Assembly (NCBI GenBank): GCA_022823305.1
Contig: JAJDXK010000008.1
Span: 1-40,332, forward strand
Length of the DNA stretch: 40,332 bases
Source of the DNA: Alphaproteobacteria bacterium
GTDB lineage: Bacteria > Pseudomonadota > Alphaproteobacteria > UBA828
Reading direction: 5' to 3'
Part shown: in pieces, positions 10,204 to 18,848 of the stretch
How the letters are laid out: each line of letters opens with the position of its first letter
Numbering within the stretch: the first letter of the stretch is position 1
The notes under the pieces: model-generated
What the model was told of the DNA's origin: nothing
Database searches by the model: none
The model's input: the letters and a program-made list of their open reading frames with translations, nothing else
Program-made: the position numbers and the translations under genes

Positions 10204-12108
10204 TCAGCCGATCGCGCCGCCGTCGTCGCGGGTGATCGCCACCACGGCGGAGCGGGGCGCGGCGTCGCCGCCTTCGGGGAAGTGGCTGTCACCCTTCTCG
10301 CCGGGATGCTGGATGCCGACGAAGAGGGTGGTGCGGTCGGCGCTCCAGGTGATCCCGGTCACCTCGCATTCCCGGGGGCCGACGAGGAAGCGCCGGATCT
10401 CGCCGCTGGCCGGGTCGCCCACCAGCATCATGTTGTTGCCCTGGCCGGCGAAGTCGCCCTCGTCGGAGTACTTGCCGTCGGTCTGGATCCAGAGCCGGCC
10501 CTGGCTGTCGAAGGCGATGCCGTCCGGCGAGTTGAACATGTTGTCCGCGCTCACGTTGGCCGAGCCGGCGCGGTCGTCCCGGTGAACCGTCGGGTTGCCG
10601 GCGACCACGTAGAGGTCCCAGGCGAAGGCGTCCGCGGCGTGGTCGCCATCCGCCGGCCTCCAGCGCACGATCTGGCCGTACTTGTTCTTCTCCCTGGGGT
10701 TGGGTCCGCCGACCGGCGTGGCGTCGCCGCCCGCGTTGGGCTTGACGCCCCGGTTCTTGTTGTTGGTGAGGCAGCAGTACGCCTCGGCCGCGTGCGGGTT
10801 GACCGCCACCCACTCGGGCCGGTCCATGGTGGTGGCGCCGACCGCCGACGCCGCCTGGCGGGTGTGGATGCAGACCTCTGCCGCCGACGCCATGCCGGTG
10901 GCCTCGGGCGTGAGCGCGATCCAGGCGCCGCTGCCGTCGTCGGCGAACCTGGCGACGGAGAGCGTGCCGCTCTCCAGCAGGTCGGCGTTGTCGCCGCCCT
11001 CCGTGTAGCGGCCGTCGCTGACGAAGCGGTAGAGGAACTCGCCCCGCTCGTCGTCGCCGAGGTAGACCACGACGCGGCCGTCGGCGGCCAGCGTCACCTC
11101 CGCGTTCTCGTGCTTGAAGCGGCCGAGCGCGGTGCGCTTCTTCGGCACCGATGCGGGGTCCAGCGGGTCGATCTCCACCACGTAGCCCGCGCGGTGCGGC
11201 TCGTTGGGGTGCCTGGAGATGTCGAAGCGCTCGTCGGTCATGGCCCAGCCGTAGCCCCGGTCCTCGTGCTTGATGCCGTAGCGCGCGAAGCCGGCCGGCA
11301 GCGCGAGGTCGGGATCGCTCGACGAGAAGTAGCCGTTGAAGTTCTCCTCGCAGGCGAGGTAGGTGCCCCACGGCGTGCGCCCGTTGCCGCAGTTGTTCCA
11401 GGTGCCGAGCGCCGTCGCACCCTCCGGGTCGGCGGCGGTCCTCATCATGGCGTGGCCGCGCGCCGGCCCGGTGATCGCCATCGGCGTGTCCGGGGTGATG
11501 CGGCGGTTGAAGGGCGAATCCTGGACGATCCCCCAGGCGCCGTCGGCGCGCGCGATCTCGAAGACGGAGACGCCGTGCGTGGCCTTGCTCTTGCGCACGT
11601 CGTCCTCGGTCTCCGGCTTGCCGGAGTCCCGGTTGGCGAAGGCGATCTTCAGGTTGGTGTACTCGTTGTTGACGGCGAGCACGCTGCGGCCCTCGTGGGC
11701 GAAGAGCGCCATGCCGTCGCAGTTGTCGCCGAAGGCCCTCTCCTGGCTCGCAGCCGTCCCGCGCGACGCATGGTCGAAGGGCGCCCCGTCGGACCAGAGC
11801 GGGTCGCCCCAGCGCGCCACCACCTGCCAGCCGAAGCCCTCGGGCAGGGTGACGGTGTCGAGGCCGTTGGCGGCGACCGGCGTGAAGTCGAGGCTCGCCG
11901 CGGCGGCCTTCGCCGGGTGCAGCGCCGCGCCCGCGCCCAGCACGAAGGCGCTCGCGCCGAAGGCCGCGCTGCCCTTCAGGAAGCCCCGCCTGGAGATCGC
12001 CAGCTCGGCAAGCCGCTCGAAATCGGTGGGCACGTCATGCCGGTCGTTGCCCGCGCAGGCCATGTCCCGTGAGGCCGCATCGCGTGCGGCAACCGCGTTC
12101 TCGCGCAT
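10204..12108 (-). CDS. phoX: PhoX-family alkaline phosphatase, Tat-exported
   Basis: This 634-residue protein belongs to the PhoX (DUF839) family of periplasmic, calcium- and iron-dependent phosphatases that release phosphate from organic monoesters. A twin-arginine signal with SRRGFLKG is at about residues 39-46, followed by the hydrophobic stretch ASAFVLGAGAALHPAKAAA and a probable AxA cleavage site. The PhoX body is recognisable from GLDTVTLPEGFGWQVVARWGDPL, NNCGNGRTPWGTYLACEENFNGYF and FNSPDGIAFDSQGRLWIQTDG. An ATG also occurs at 12114, but GGGAG touches it directly; the ATG at 12108 has that site six bases upstream, so I prefer it. A possible Pho box lies upstream at 12216-12237. Confidence 0.93.
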   Translation of the reverse strand: MRENAVAARDAASRDMACAGNDRHDVPTDFERLAELAISRRGFLKGSAAFGASAFVLGAGAALHPAKAAAASLDFTPVAANGLDTVTLPEGFGWQVVARWGDPLWSDGAPFDHASRGTAASQERAFGDNCDGMALFAHEGRSVLAVNNEYTNLKIAFANRDSGKPETEDDVRKSKATHGVSVFEIARADGAWGIVQDSPFNRRITPDTPMAITGPARGHAMMRTAADPEGATALGTWNNCGNGRTPWGTYLACEENFNGYFSSSDPDLALPAGFARYGIKHEDRGYGWAMTDERFDISRHPNEPHRAGYVVEIDPLDPASVPKKRTALGRFKHENAEVTLAADGRVVVYLGDDERGEFLYRFVSDGRYTEGGDNADLLESGTLSVARFADDGSGAWIALTPEATGMASAAEVCIHTRQAASAVGATTMDRPEWVAVNPHAAEAYCCLTNNKNRGVKPNAGGDATPVGGPNPREKNKYGQIVRWRPADGDHAADAFAWDLYVVAGNPTVHRDDRAGSANVSADNMFNSPDGIAFDSQGRLWIQTDGKYSDEGDFAGQGNNMMLVGDPASGEIRRFLVGPRECEVTGITWSADRTTLFVGIQHPGEKGDSHFPEGGDAAPRSAVVAITRDDGGAIG

Positions 12109-12215
12109 GTCCATCTCCCGTGGTCGCGTGGCGCATCGTCGCGAAGCCCGCGCCGCCGCGCCGGCGGCCCGGGCGCGAGCAGGGATAACGCCGCCCGGTT
12201 ACGGTCCGTCGGCGG

Positions 12216-12237
12216 TCATGTGACGGTCTTGCGACAA
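12216..12237 (-). promoter_or_regulatory. Possible Pho box upstream of phoX
   Basis: On the minus strand TTGTCGCAAGA and CCGTCACATGA form two adjacent 11-bp units. They resemble the PhoB-binding repeat (CTGTCAT plus four bases). They lie about 110 bases before the phoX start. A third weaker unit begins CCGCC. The resemblance and the gene it precedes support phosphate-starvation control, but the match is imperfect. Confidence 0.45.
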
Positions 12238-12358
12238 TGCACGCCACATGCGCGAGAAGCCCAGCTTGGAACACAAAGTGTCGTTGCCCTTGAGCCCGAC
12301 GTTGTTCGCCAATCTTCCGAAATGTTGACCGTGCGGTAAGCGCAATACAAAACGCGCT

Positions 12359-13057
12359 TTAGTTCGATTCAGGATTTGAGGATTGGTCGACTAGCACCAA
12401 TGGTGTAGCGTATTCATTCTTCTCCAAGTACGCAGCGCCTACGTTAGAGAGTTTGATTTCTGCTGTATGTCTGCGCTTCAATGAAAATTCCTCATCATAG
12501 TAGATCGGCTGTCCGTTCAAGAAGACTCCTCCTACGAGATATGTAATTGGCTCCCTCTCATCGTTGTTTAGGATCAGGATAATCTCAGATTCTGCCAAAT
12601 CGATTGATTGATGGAATTCGTCATCCACGCGCTCATTTAGAACCCTAAATTTGCCTGAATTGTTTGCGACAGTTACTAGGATGTCGCCATCATCTTGGGC
12701 TTCCGCCAATATCCCGAACAGAGAACTCGATTGACGCCACGACTTCTCACTCCCCAACAAGGGAACTTGAGTGTCGGAGAGGAGATAAGAGGTCATTCCA
12801 TCTCTTTCGCAAGTCTTCGGTGTAAACTCCAAAAGAATTCCTCGCATTATCTCTATCAGCTTCTCAGAATATTCGTCGCACTTGTCCATCGAAGGAATTT
12901 GGATTGCAATTGTTGCGGGTGTAGTTAGACCTTCAGTGTTGTTCGTTGCAACATCGCGCAAATCGGAGACATACACATCCGATGTGATGTCCAGTTCACA
13001 CCCGGCAACGACAATCAGTGCGCCCGCTATCGCCGACAAAGAGAACAGACTCCTCAT
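12359..13057 (-). CDS. Uncharacterised lipoprotein in an AT-rich islet
   Basis: This 232-residue protein begins MRSLFSLSAIAGALIVVAGCE, a lipoprotein signal with lipobox VAGC, so the mature protein should start at Cys19 and be membrane-anchored. The mature part is acidic and mixed alpha/beta with no motif I recognise. It contains a conspicuous TTPATIAIQIPSMDKC segment and a YLVGGVFLNGQPIYYDEEF hairpin-like segment. I chose the ATG at 13057 (AAGG four bases upstream) over 13102 because it places the signal at the N-terminus. Base composition and codon use (many AT-ending codons) are strikingly unlike all neighbours, indicating recent acquisition. It lies 71 bases downstream of the hydroxylase operon in the same direction. 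The function is unknown. Confidence 0.75.
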   Translation of the reverse strand: MRSLFSLSAIAGALIVVAGCELDITSDVYVSDLRDVATNNTEGLTTPATIAIQIPSMDKCDEYSEKLIEIMRGILLEFTPKTCERDGMTSYLLSDTQVPLLGSEKSWRQSSSLFGILAEAQDDGDILVTVANNSGKFRVLNERVDDEFHQSIDLAESEIILILNNDEREPITYLVGGVFLNGQPIYYDEEFSLKRRHTAEIKLSNVGAAYLEKNEYATPLVLVDQSSNPESN

Positions 13058-13128
13058 GACCTTGCCCTTGCACAAGTGAAGTTGAGCGATCGTGAAGAAC
13101 ATTCCGCTTAGCTAGGGAGCGCTAACCC

Positions 13129-14139
13129 TCAGCCCCCGGCTTGCGCCTTCTCATCGAGGGCGCGGAGCACGACCTCGGGCGTCACCGGGATCTCGGTGAT
13201 GCGCACGTCGAGCGCGTTGTTGATGGCGTTGACGATGGCCGGGATCGGGCTGTTGGTGACCATCTCGCCCACGCCCTTGCCGCCGTAGGGGCCGCTCGCC
13301 GCCGGGAACTCCAGCACCTCGCAGGTGATCTCGGGCGTCTCCGCCGCGCCGGGCTGCAGGTAGTTCTGAAAATCCACCGGCGCCGGGTCGATCGCCGGAT
13401 AGCCTGGAGCGGTGGTTTCGTAGAGCGTGTGGCCGATGCCCATCCAGGCGCCGCCCACGATCTGGCCCTTCACCAGGTCCGGGTTCACCTGCTGGCCCAC
13501 CTCGTAGACGCTCTTCACGTCGATCACCTCCACCGCGCCGGTCTCGGTGTCGACCTCCACCTCGACCACGGTGCAGGCATGGGCCTGGGTAGAATCCGGG
13601 TCGCACGCGCCGGTCTCCGGGTCCATCGGGCTCGGCGGCTTGAGGTAGGCGCCGCGCCCGGCGATGCTCTTGCCGTGGGCGAAGTGGGCGGCGCCCGCGA
13701 CCTCGCCGACCGGGACCGACTTGCCCGCCACGCCCTTGATGTGGATGTTGCCCTCACCGTCGGTCTCGAGGTCGTCGGGGCTGGCTTCCAGCAGCTCGCC
13801 GGCCACCTCCAGCATCGCCTTGCGCGCCTCCTCGGCCGCCATCACCACGGCGTTGCCGGCGCGGTGGGTGGTGCGGCTCGCGAAGGTGCCGGTGCAGTGG
13901 GGGCCGGTGTCGGTGTCGGCGGTCTCCACCACGACGCTCTCGTAGGGAACCCCCAGGGTCTCGGCGGCGATCTGCGCCAGCACCGTGCGCAGGCCCTGGC
14001 CGAGGTCGACGCTCGCCATGGTGACGACGACGTCGCCGGCCGGCGTCATGTGGATCAGCGACTGGGTGGGGTCGCCGCCGAGGTGCATGCCCGTCGGATA
14101 GTTCACGGCCGCGAAGCCGGTGCCCCTGACCTTGGCCAT
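13129..14139 (-). CDS. Molybdenum hydroxylase, molybdopterin subunit C-terminal half (NdhM-like)
   Basis: This 336-residue protein matches the second half of xanthine-dehydrogenase-type large subunits. It carries the cofactor-binding motif VDLGQGLRTV (GQG at 47-49), THRAGNAVV, YEVGQQVNPDLVKGQIVGG and GGKGVGEMV, in which Glu292 corresponds to the catalytic glutamate that activates the water attacking the substrate. Its ATG at 14139 overlaps the stop of the upstream half (TGATG), with AAAGGCAGG before it. The stop/start overlap, good ribosome site and intact ends mean this is a separate subunit, not a frameshift. The size (about 35 kDa) and gene order parallel NdhM of clostridial nicotinate dehydrogenase. 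The true substrate is unknown. Confidence 0.9.
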   Translation of the reverse strand: MAKVRGTGFAAVNYPTGMHLGGDPTQSLIHMTPAGDVVVTMASVDLGQGLRTVLAQIAAETLGVPYESVVVETADTDTGPHCTGTFASRTTHRAGNAVVMAAEEARKAMLEVAGELLEASPDDLETDGEGNIHIKGVAGKSVPVGEVAGAAHFAHGKSIAGRGAYLKPPSPMDPETGACDPDSTQAHACTVVEVEVDTETGAVEVIDVKSVYEVGQQVNPDLVKGQIVGGAWMGIGHTLYETTAPGYPAIDPAPVDFQNYLQPGAAETPEITCEVLEFPAASGPYGGKGVGEMVTNSPIPAIVNAINNALDVRITEIPVTPEVVLRALDEKAQAGG

Positions 14140-15485
14140 CAGCCTGCCTTTCTGTCCCAGGAGGTCATCGCCTGATACGCGGCCGGCAGCTCCTTGCCGG
14201 CGAGCCTTGCCGCGGCCTGGATGGTCTCCACCATGGCCCCGTCCTCGACCTCCTTGCGGTGCGCCTTCATGTCGTCGTTGCGGTAGGCGTTGAGCAGCCT
14301 GAGCTGCCACGGGTCCATGCCGATGGTCTTCGCCACCTTGTCCATCTGCACCTCGATGGCGAAGGAGGCCGCCATCACACCGAAGCCGCGCATGGCGCTG
14401 GACGGCGGCCGGTTGGTGAAGACCACGTGCGCATCGACCCACACGTTGGGGATGGTGTAGGGCCCCGGCATGTGGCCCGCGTGCTTCATCGAGCCATAGG
14501 AGCTGAAGCGCAGGTAGGCGCCGGAGTCCTGGTAGGAGGTGATCTTGCGGGCGGTGATGCGCCCGTCGTTCATCACCCCGTCCTTGACGTAGAGGCGCCA
14601 GGCGGAGCGGGTGGACGAGACCTGCATCTCCTCCTCCCGCGTGTACTTGAACTTGACCGGGCGCCCGGTGCGCATGGCGGCCAGCACCGAGATCGGCTCC
14701 ACCGCCACGTCCACCTTGCCGCCGAAGCCGCCGCCCACGGTGCCGCCGAGGAAGCGCAGCCTGCCCGGCGCGATGTCCAGGATCGCCGCGGTGTTGTCGC
14801 GGGCGAAGTGCACGGCCTGGGTGTTGGTGTGCACCGTGATGCGCCCGTCGCCGCCGGGCCTGGCGATGCAGCCGTTGGTCTCCATCGGCGCCTGCTCGAT
14901 GGGGCTGGTCTGATACTTGTCCTCGACGATGTGGTCGGCCTCGGCGAAGGCCTTCTCCACGTCGCCGAAGCGGATCTGCGCGGCCGCGTGGTCGTCGGGG
15001 TAGATGTAGTGGTTGCGCGGCCAGTGGGCGGTGAGCGCCGGTGCGGCGCCCGCGATCGCCTCCTCCACGTCGAAGACGCCGGGCAGCGGGTCGTACTCGA
15101 CCTTCACCTTCGCCGCGCCGGCGCGGGCGGCCTCCGCGCTCTCGCCCACCACGGCGACGATCGGCTCGCCGCGCCAGCGCACCTTGTCGAAGGCGAGGAT
15201 CGGCTCGTCCTCCGGTCCCACGCCGACCGCGGCGAGGCCGTTCCACACCTTCTTGCCGGGCAGGTCCTCGTGCGTGAGCACGCAGACCACGCCGGGGCTG
15301 GCCTCGGCCGCGCTGGTGTCGACGCTCACGATGCGGGCGTGCGGCTCCGCGCTGCGGTGCATCTTGAGGTGCAGCATGCGCGGGTAGTGCACGTCCTCGT
15401 AGTAGGCCGTCTGGCCCCTCGCGTGGCTTTCCAGGTCGCGCTGGCCGACGCTGCGGCCGACCACGCCGAGATCCTTCATCGACAT
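14139..15485 (-). CDS. Molybdenum hydroxylase, molybdopterin subunit N-terminal half (NdhL-like)
   Basis: This 448-residue protein covers the N-terminal half of the molybdopterin-binding large subunit. The hammerhead-type domain (GQTAYYEDVHYPRMLHLKMHRSAEPHARI) comes first. SPIEQAPMETNGCIA lies near residue 200 and the family motif GGGFGGK at 251-257; QDSGAYLRFSSYG and NRPPSSAMRGFGV follow. It ends in SWDRKAG exactly where the NdhM-like gene begins. The ATG at 15485 overlaps the stop of the 2Fe-2S subunit (TGATG) and has GGAGGAGG about eight bases upstream; the Met two codons on (15479) is an alternative. It should form the Mo-cofactor site together with its downstream partner. Confidence 0.92.
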   Translation of the reverse strand: MSMKDLGVVGRSVGQRDLESHARGQTAYYEDVHYPRMLHLKMHRSAEPHARIVSVDTSAAEASPGVVCVLTHEDLPGKKVWNGLAAVGVGPEDEPILAFDKVRWRGEPIVAVVGESAEAARAGAAKVKVEYDPLPGVFDVEEAIAGAAPALTAHWPRNHYIYPDDHAAAQIRFGDVEKAFAEADHIVEDKYQTSPIEQAPMETNGCIARPGGDGRITVHTNTQAVHFARDNTAAILDIAPGRLRFLGGTVGGGFGGKVDVAVEPISVLAAMRTGRPVKFKYTREEEMQVSSTRSAWRLYVKDGVMNDGRITARKITSYQDSGAYLRFSSYGSMKHAGHMPGPYTIPNVWVDAHVVFTNRPPSSAMRGFGVMAASFAIEVQMDKVAKTIGMDPWQLRLLNAYRNDDMKAHRKEVEDGAMVETIQAAARLAGKELPAAYQAMTSWDRKAG

Positions 15486-15970
15486 CAGCTTGCCTCCTCC
15501 CCCGAAAGCGCCCGGGCGGCCTGCTCCACCGCGCGCACGATCGGCGCGAAGCCGGTACAGCGGCAGAGATTGCCCGAGAGCCCCTCGACGATCTCGTCGC
15601 GGCTCGGCGCCGGGTTGCGGTCGAGCAGCGCCTTCGCCGCCATCACCATGCCGGCGGTGCAGTAGCCGCACTGGGCCGCGTAGTTCTCGACGAAGGCCTG
15701 CTGCAGCGGCACGATGGCGTTGGTCTCGTTGAGGCCCTCGAGGGTGGTGATCTCCGCGCCCTCGACCCGCTCCGCCAGCGTCAGGCAGGAGAGGCGGAGC
15801 TCGCCGTCCACCAGCACCGAGCAGCTGCCGCAGCCGCCCTGGCCGCAGCCGCTCTTGACCGCGGTGAGCTCCAGCGAATCCCGCAGCACGTCCTGCAGCG
15901 TCGCCAGCGGGTCCGCCACCACGGCTTCCTCGCGGCCGTTGACCGTGAGGCGTATCAGCTTGGATTCCAT
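15485..15970 (-). CDS. Molybdenum hydroxylase 2Fe-2S subunit
   Basis: This 161-residue protein holds the two [2Fe-2S] clusters that pass electrons from the molybdenum site to FAD. The plant-type ferredoxin cysteines are Cys42, Cys47, Cys50 (GCGQGGCGSC) and Cys62. The C-terminal helical domain has Cys101, Cys104 (CGYC) and Cys136, Cys138 (LCRC). All eight are present and correctly spaced. It starts 22 bases after the FAD subunit gene, with GGAG and AGAAGG upstream, and its stop overlaps the next start, so the operon is tightly coupled. Confidence 0.97.
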   Translation of the reverse strand: MESKLIRLTVNGREEAVVADPLATLQDVLRDSLELTAVKSGCGQGGCGSCSVLVDGELRLSCLTLAERVEGAEITTLEGLNETNAIVPLQQAFVENYAAQCGYCTAGMVMAAKALLDRNPAPSRDEIVEGLSGNLCRCTGFAPIVRAVEQAARALSGEEAS

Positions 15971-15992
15971 GCCCTTCTCCCGCTCCCGGCCC

Positions 15993-16808
15993 TCAGGCGA
16001 GCTGCGCCAGCACCCGGCGCACGAAGACGCCGGCCATGCGCCGGCGGTACCAGTCGGTGGCGACCGGATCGGTCGCGGGCGTCACCGCCGCCTCGGCCGC
16101 GGCTGCTGCCGCCGCCATCGCCGCATCGTCGAGGGCGGAGCCGATCACCGCCCGCTCCGCCGCGCCGCAGCGGAAGGGCGCGGCACTCGCGCCGCTCAGC
16201 GCGACCCGGGCGGCGCTCACCGTGCCGCCGTCGGTCTCCACACAGGCGGCGACGGTGACCACCGAGGGGGTCGAATAGCGGCGTCTGGCGCACTTGAGGT
16301 AGGCGGAAGCGCCCGCAGGCTCGTCCAGCTCGATGCGAATCAGCAGGCCCGCGCGGGGTGGGGCGCCGTCGCTCCAGGCGGCGTAGAACGCATCGATCGG
16401 CTGCGTCGCCTCGCCGTCGGCGCTCGCGAACACCAGGTCCGCGCCGAGGGCGAGCAGCGCAGGCGCCAGATCGCCGAAGGGCGCGCGGGCGAAGAGGTTG
16501 CCGCCCACCGTCGCCATGTTCTGCACCGCCGGCCCGCCGATCTCGCGGGTCGCGGCCTGCAGCGCCGGGATCGGCACGGCCTCGCGCAGCGCGCGGAGCG
16601 GCACCGCGGCGCCGATGGACCAGCCGCCGTCCCGCGCCTCGACGCGGTCGAGGCCGAGGCCGTCCACGGCGATGAGGTAGCCCGCGTCCGAGGGCCAGAT
16701 CTCGCGCAGCAGGCTGGTGCCGCCGGCGAGCACCGCCGCCGCGGCGCCGTGGCTCCCGATCAGGCCGGCCGCCTCGTCGACCGATCCGGGCCGAAGCAAT
16801 TCGGGCAT
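15993..16808 (-). CDS. Molybdenum hydroxylase FAD-binding subunit
   Basis: This 271-residue protein belongs to the CoxM/NdhF FAD-binding subunits. FAD pyrophosphate-binding motifs are visible as VLAGGTSLLREIW near residue 30 and ATVGGNLFARAPFGDLAPALLALGA near 110. The family CO-dehydrogenase flavoprotein C-terminal domain follows (CVETDGGTVSAARVALSGAS...). The frame extends upstream to 16979, but the ATG at 16808 is preceded by GGAGGGGAGG and matches the usual N-terminus (MPELLRPGSVDEAAGLI). It is the first gene of the four-gene operon and is divergent from the aminotransferase at 16972. Confidence 0.93.
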   Translation of the reverse strand: MPELLRPGSVDEAAGLIGSHGAAAAVLAGGTSLLREIWPSDAGYLIAVDGLGLDRVEARDGGWSIGAAVPLRALREAVPIPALQAATREIGGPAVQNMATVGGNLFARAPFGDLAPALLALGADLVFASADGEATQPIDAFYAAWSDGAPPRAGLLIRIELDEPAGASAYLKCARRRYSTPSVVTVAACVETDGGTVSAARVALSGASAAPFRCGAAERAVIGSALDDAAMAAAAAAAEAAVTPATDPVATDWYRRRMAGVFVRRVLAQLA

Positions 16809-16971
16809 GGACGTCCTCCCCTCCGTCCGTTGCATGTGCGCCCGCGCCGGCGCGGGCGGTGCGGATATTAGCCCGGAACTCCTGCCGCGGTCACGGTCCG
16901 CATCTCCTGTCCTTGCGGCGGCGGGCGCAGCGCGGCTATCGTCCGGCGCGCAACCGATGGCGAGGCGTGCC

Positions 16972-18357
16972 ATGGCCACCAGAGCCGACGCGAGCGGCCG
17001 GAATTTCGACCTGCAGAGCGCCGTCCGTGACGTGACGGCGCTCTACGTGCAGGCCAATCCGCACAGCCGGGCGCAGTACGAGCGGGCGCAGGCCAGCATG
17101 CCCGGCGGCAACACCCGCACCGGCATGTTCTACACGCCCTTCCCGCTCGCGATCGAGCGGGCGGCCGGTGCGACGCTCACCGACGTCGACGGCCACACCT
17201 ACACCGACTTCGTGGGCGACTTCTCGGCCGGCCTCTACGGCCACTCGCACCCGGTGATCCGCGAGGCGCTGCAGGCGGCCCTCGACGACGGCATGGCCTA
17301 CGGCTCCGCCAGCCCCTACGAGGAGCGGCTGGCCGCGCTGGTCTGCGCGCGCATCCCGTCGGTCGAGCAGGTGCGCTTCACCAACTCGGGCACCGAGGCC
17401 AACACCATGGCGCTGGTCACCGCGCGCGCGGTGAGCGGCAAGGACACCGTCATGGTGTTCGAGGGCGGCTACCACGGCGGCACCATCTACTTCGGGCGCA
17501 AGAGCGCGCCGATCAACATGCCCTTCCCCTTCCTCATCGCGCCCTACAACGACGCCGGGGAGGCCACCCGCCTGATCGCCGGGAACGCGCAGCGCCTCGC
17601 CGCCGTGCTGGTGGAGCCGATGCAGGGGGCCTCCGGCGCGATCCCGGGATCGGCGGAGTTTCTGAAGGCGCTGCGCGAGGCCTGCACGGCCCACGGCGTG
17701 CTGCTGATCTTCGACGAGGTGATGACCTCGCGGGTCGCGCGCGAGGGGCGCCAGGGGCAGCTCGGGATCACGCCCGACATGACCACCCTCGGCAAGTACA
17801 TCGGCGGGGGCATCTCCTGCGGCGCCTTCGGCGGCCCGGCCGGGATCATGGCGCGCTACGACCCCTCGAAGCCCGGCGCCTACGTCCACCACGGCACCTT
17901 CAACAACAACGTGCTCATGCTGCGCGCCGGCGCCGCGGGGCTGGAGAAGGTCTTCACGCCGCCGGTGCAGGCCGCGCTCAACGACGAGGGCATCGCCCTG
18001 CGCGAGGCGCTGAACGGGCTCGGCGCCCGCCACGGGGCGCCCTTCCAGGTCACCGGCCTCGGCTCGATCATGACGATGCACTTCCAGCGCGAGCCGCTCC
18101 GCTCGATCCGCGACATCCGGCCGAGGGACGAGCGCCTGCGCCAGCTCCTGCACCTCCACCTGATCGACCGGGGCTTCTTCACCACGCGGCGCGGCTACAT
18201 GGCGCTCTCGCTCGTCGTCGGCGCGGACGACCGGGCCGGGCTGGTGGACGCGATCGACGAGTTCCTGGGCCATCACGGGCACCTTCTCGACAGCGCGCCC
18301 GAAGGATCGCCCATCGACGACTGGCCGGCGTCCGCCGGCGTCACCTGCACGGACTGA
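16972..18357 (+). CDS. Class III PLP aminotransferase, glutamate-1-semialdehyde aminomutase-like
   Basis: This 461-residue enzyme has the class III aminotransferase fold. FTNSGTEANTMAL is at about 136-148, FEGGYHGG near 163, the PLP-ring aspartate Asp248 in LIFDEVMTSR and the Schiff-base lysine Lys275 in TTLGKYIGGG, the form seen in glutamate-1-semialdehyde aminomutase relatives. It is unlikely to be HemL itself, because the N-terminus, the active-site loop and its neighbourhood next to a catabolic hydroxylase suggest a substrate-specific transaminase or aminomutase. I chose the ATG at 16972, which has GAGG six bases upstream, over 16957. A SnoaL-like gene follows ten bases after it. Confidence 0.88.
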   Translation: MATRADASGRNFDLQSAVRDVTALYVQANPHSRAQYERAQASMPGGNTRTGMFYTPFPLAIERAAGATLTDVDGHTYTDFVGDFSAGLYGHSHPVIREALQAALDDGMAYGSASPYEERLAALVCARIPSVEQVRFTNSGTEANTMALVTARAVSGKDTVMVFEGGYHGGTIYFGRKSAPINMPFPFLIAPYNDAGEATRLIAGNAQRLAAVLVEPMQGASGAIPGSAEFLKALREACTAHGVLLIFDEVMTSRVAREGRQGQLGITPDMTTLGKYIGGGISCGAFGGPAGIMARYDPSKPGAYVHHGTFNNNVLMLRAGAAGLEKVFTPPVQAALNDEGIALREALNGLGARHGAPFQVTGLGSIMTMHFQREPLRSIRDIRPRDERLRQLLHLHLIDRGFFTTRRGYMALSLVVGADDRAGLVDAIDEFLGHHGHLLDSAPEGSPIDDWPASAGVTCTD

Positions 18358-18367
18358 GGGAGAGACC

Positions 18368-18766
18368 ATGACCGACGACGAACGCCGCAACCTCGCGGTG
18401 ATTACCGAGTGCTGCGAGGCCTACAACCGCCACGACGTGGAGGGCGTCCTCAGCTACTTCGCCGAGGACGGCGAGTGGCTCCTCTCGCGCGGCGTGCCGC
18501 CGGATGGCGGGCGCGTGCGCGGCACCGAGGCGCTCCGCGCCATGCTCAAGCAGCGCTTCCGCACCATCCCCGACATGGCCTGGGAGATTCACAGCCACTG
18601 GATCGGCGGCAACCGGGGCTGCTCGGAATGGACGGTCACCGGCACCGAGATCAACGGCAACCGGATCAACTGGCTCGGCATCGACGTGTGGGAGCTCGAC
18701 GACGACGGCAAGATCGTGAAGAAGGACACCTACTGGAAGTTCGCGGGCGAGGAGCCGCCGGAATAG
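18368..18766 (+). CDS. SnoaL/NTF2-like protein
   Basis: This 132-residue protein has the NTF2-like cone-fold pattern: an N-terminal helix (AVITECCEAYNRHDVEGVLSYFAEDGEW), the GTEALRAMLKQRFRTIPDMAWEIHSHWIGGN middle and a beta-sheet end (VDVWELDDDGKIVKKDTYWKF-like). Such proteins include polyketide cyclases, ketosteroid isomerases and many small-molecule-binding proteins. The ATG follows GAGGGAGAGACC, a strong ribosome site, and is ten bases after the aminotransferase, so they are probably co-transcribed. No catalytic residues can be assigned from the sequence. Confidence 0.85.
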   Translation: MTDDERRNLAVITECCEAYNRHDVEGVLSYFAEDGEWLLSRGVPPDGGRVRGTEALRAMLKQRFRTIPDMAWEIHSHWIGGNRGCSEWTVTGTEINGNRINWLGIDVWELDDDGKIVKKDTYWKFAGEEPPE

Positions 18767-18787
18767 GCGCGGTCCAGCCCTGCGGCC

Positions 18788-18816
18788 GTGACATTGGTGA
18801 GAAATACGGGCTAAAA
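18788..18816 (+). promoter_or_regulatory. Possible promoter of tRNA-Ser
   Basis: GTGACA (18788-18793) and CTAAAA (18811-18816) are separated by 17 bases and lie about 33 bases before the tRNA. The spacing is ideal; both boxes are imperfect matches to consensus. Confidence 0.4.
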
Positions 18817-18848
18817 GAGCGTGGCCGCGACGGCGCGGGGACGCCGCC

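Noticed and set aside
13129-15485. Frameshifted single large subunit of the molybdenum hydroxylase
   Set aside because: Both halves end and begin cleanly with TGATG and a ribosome site, so a split subunit explains the sequence better than a frameshift.
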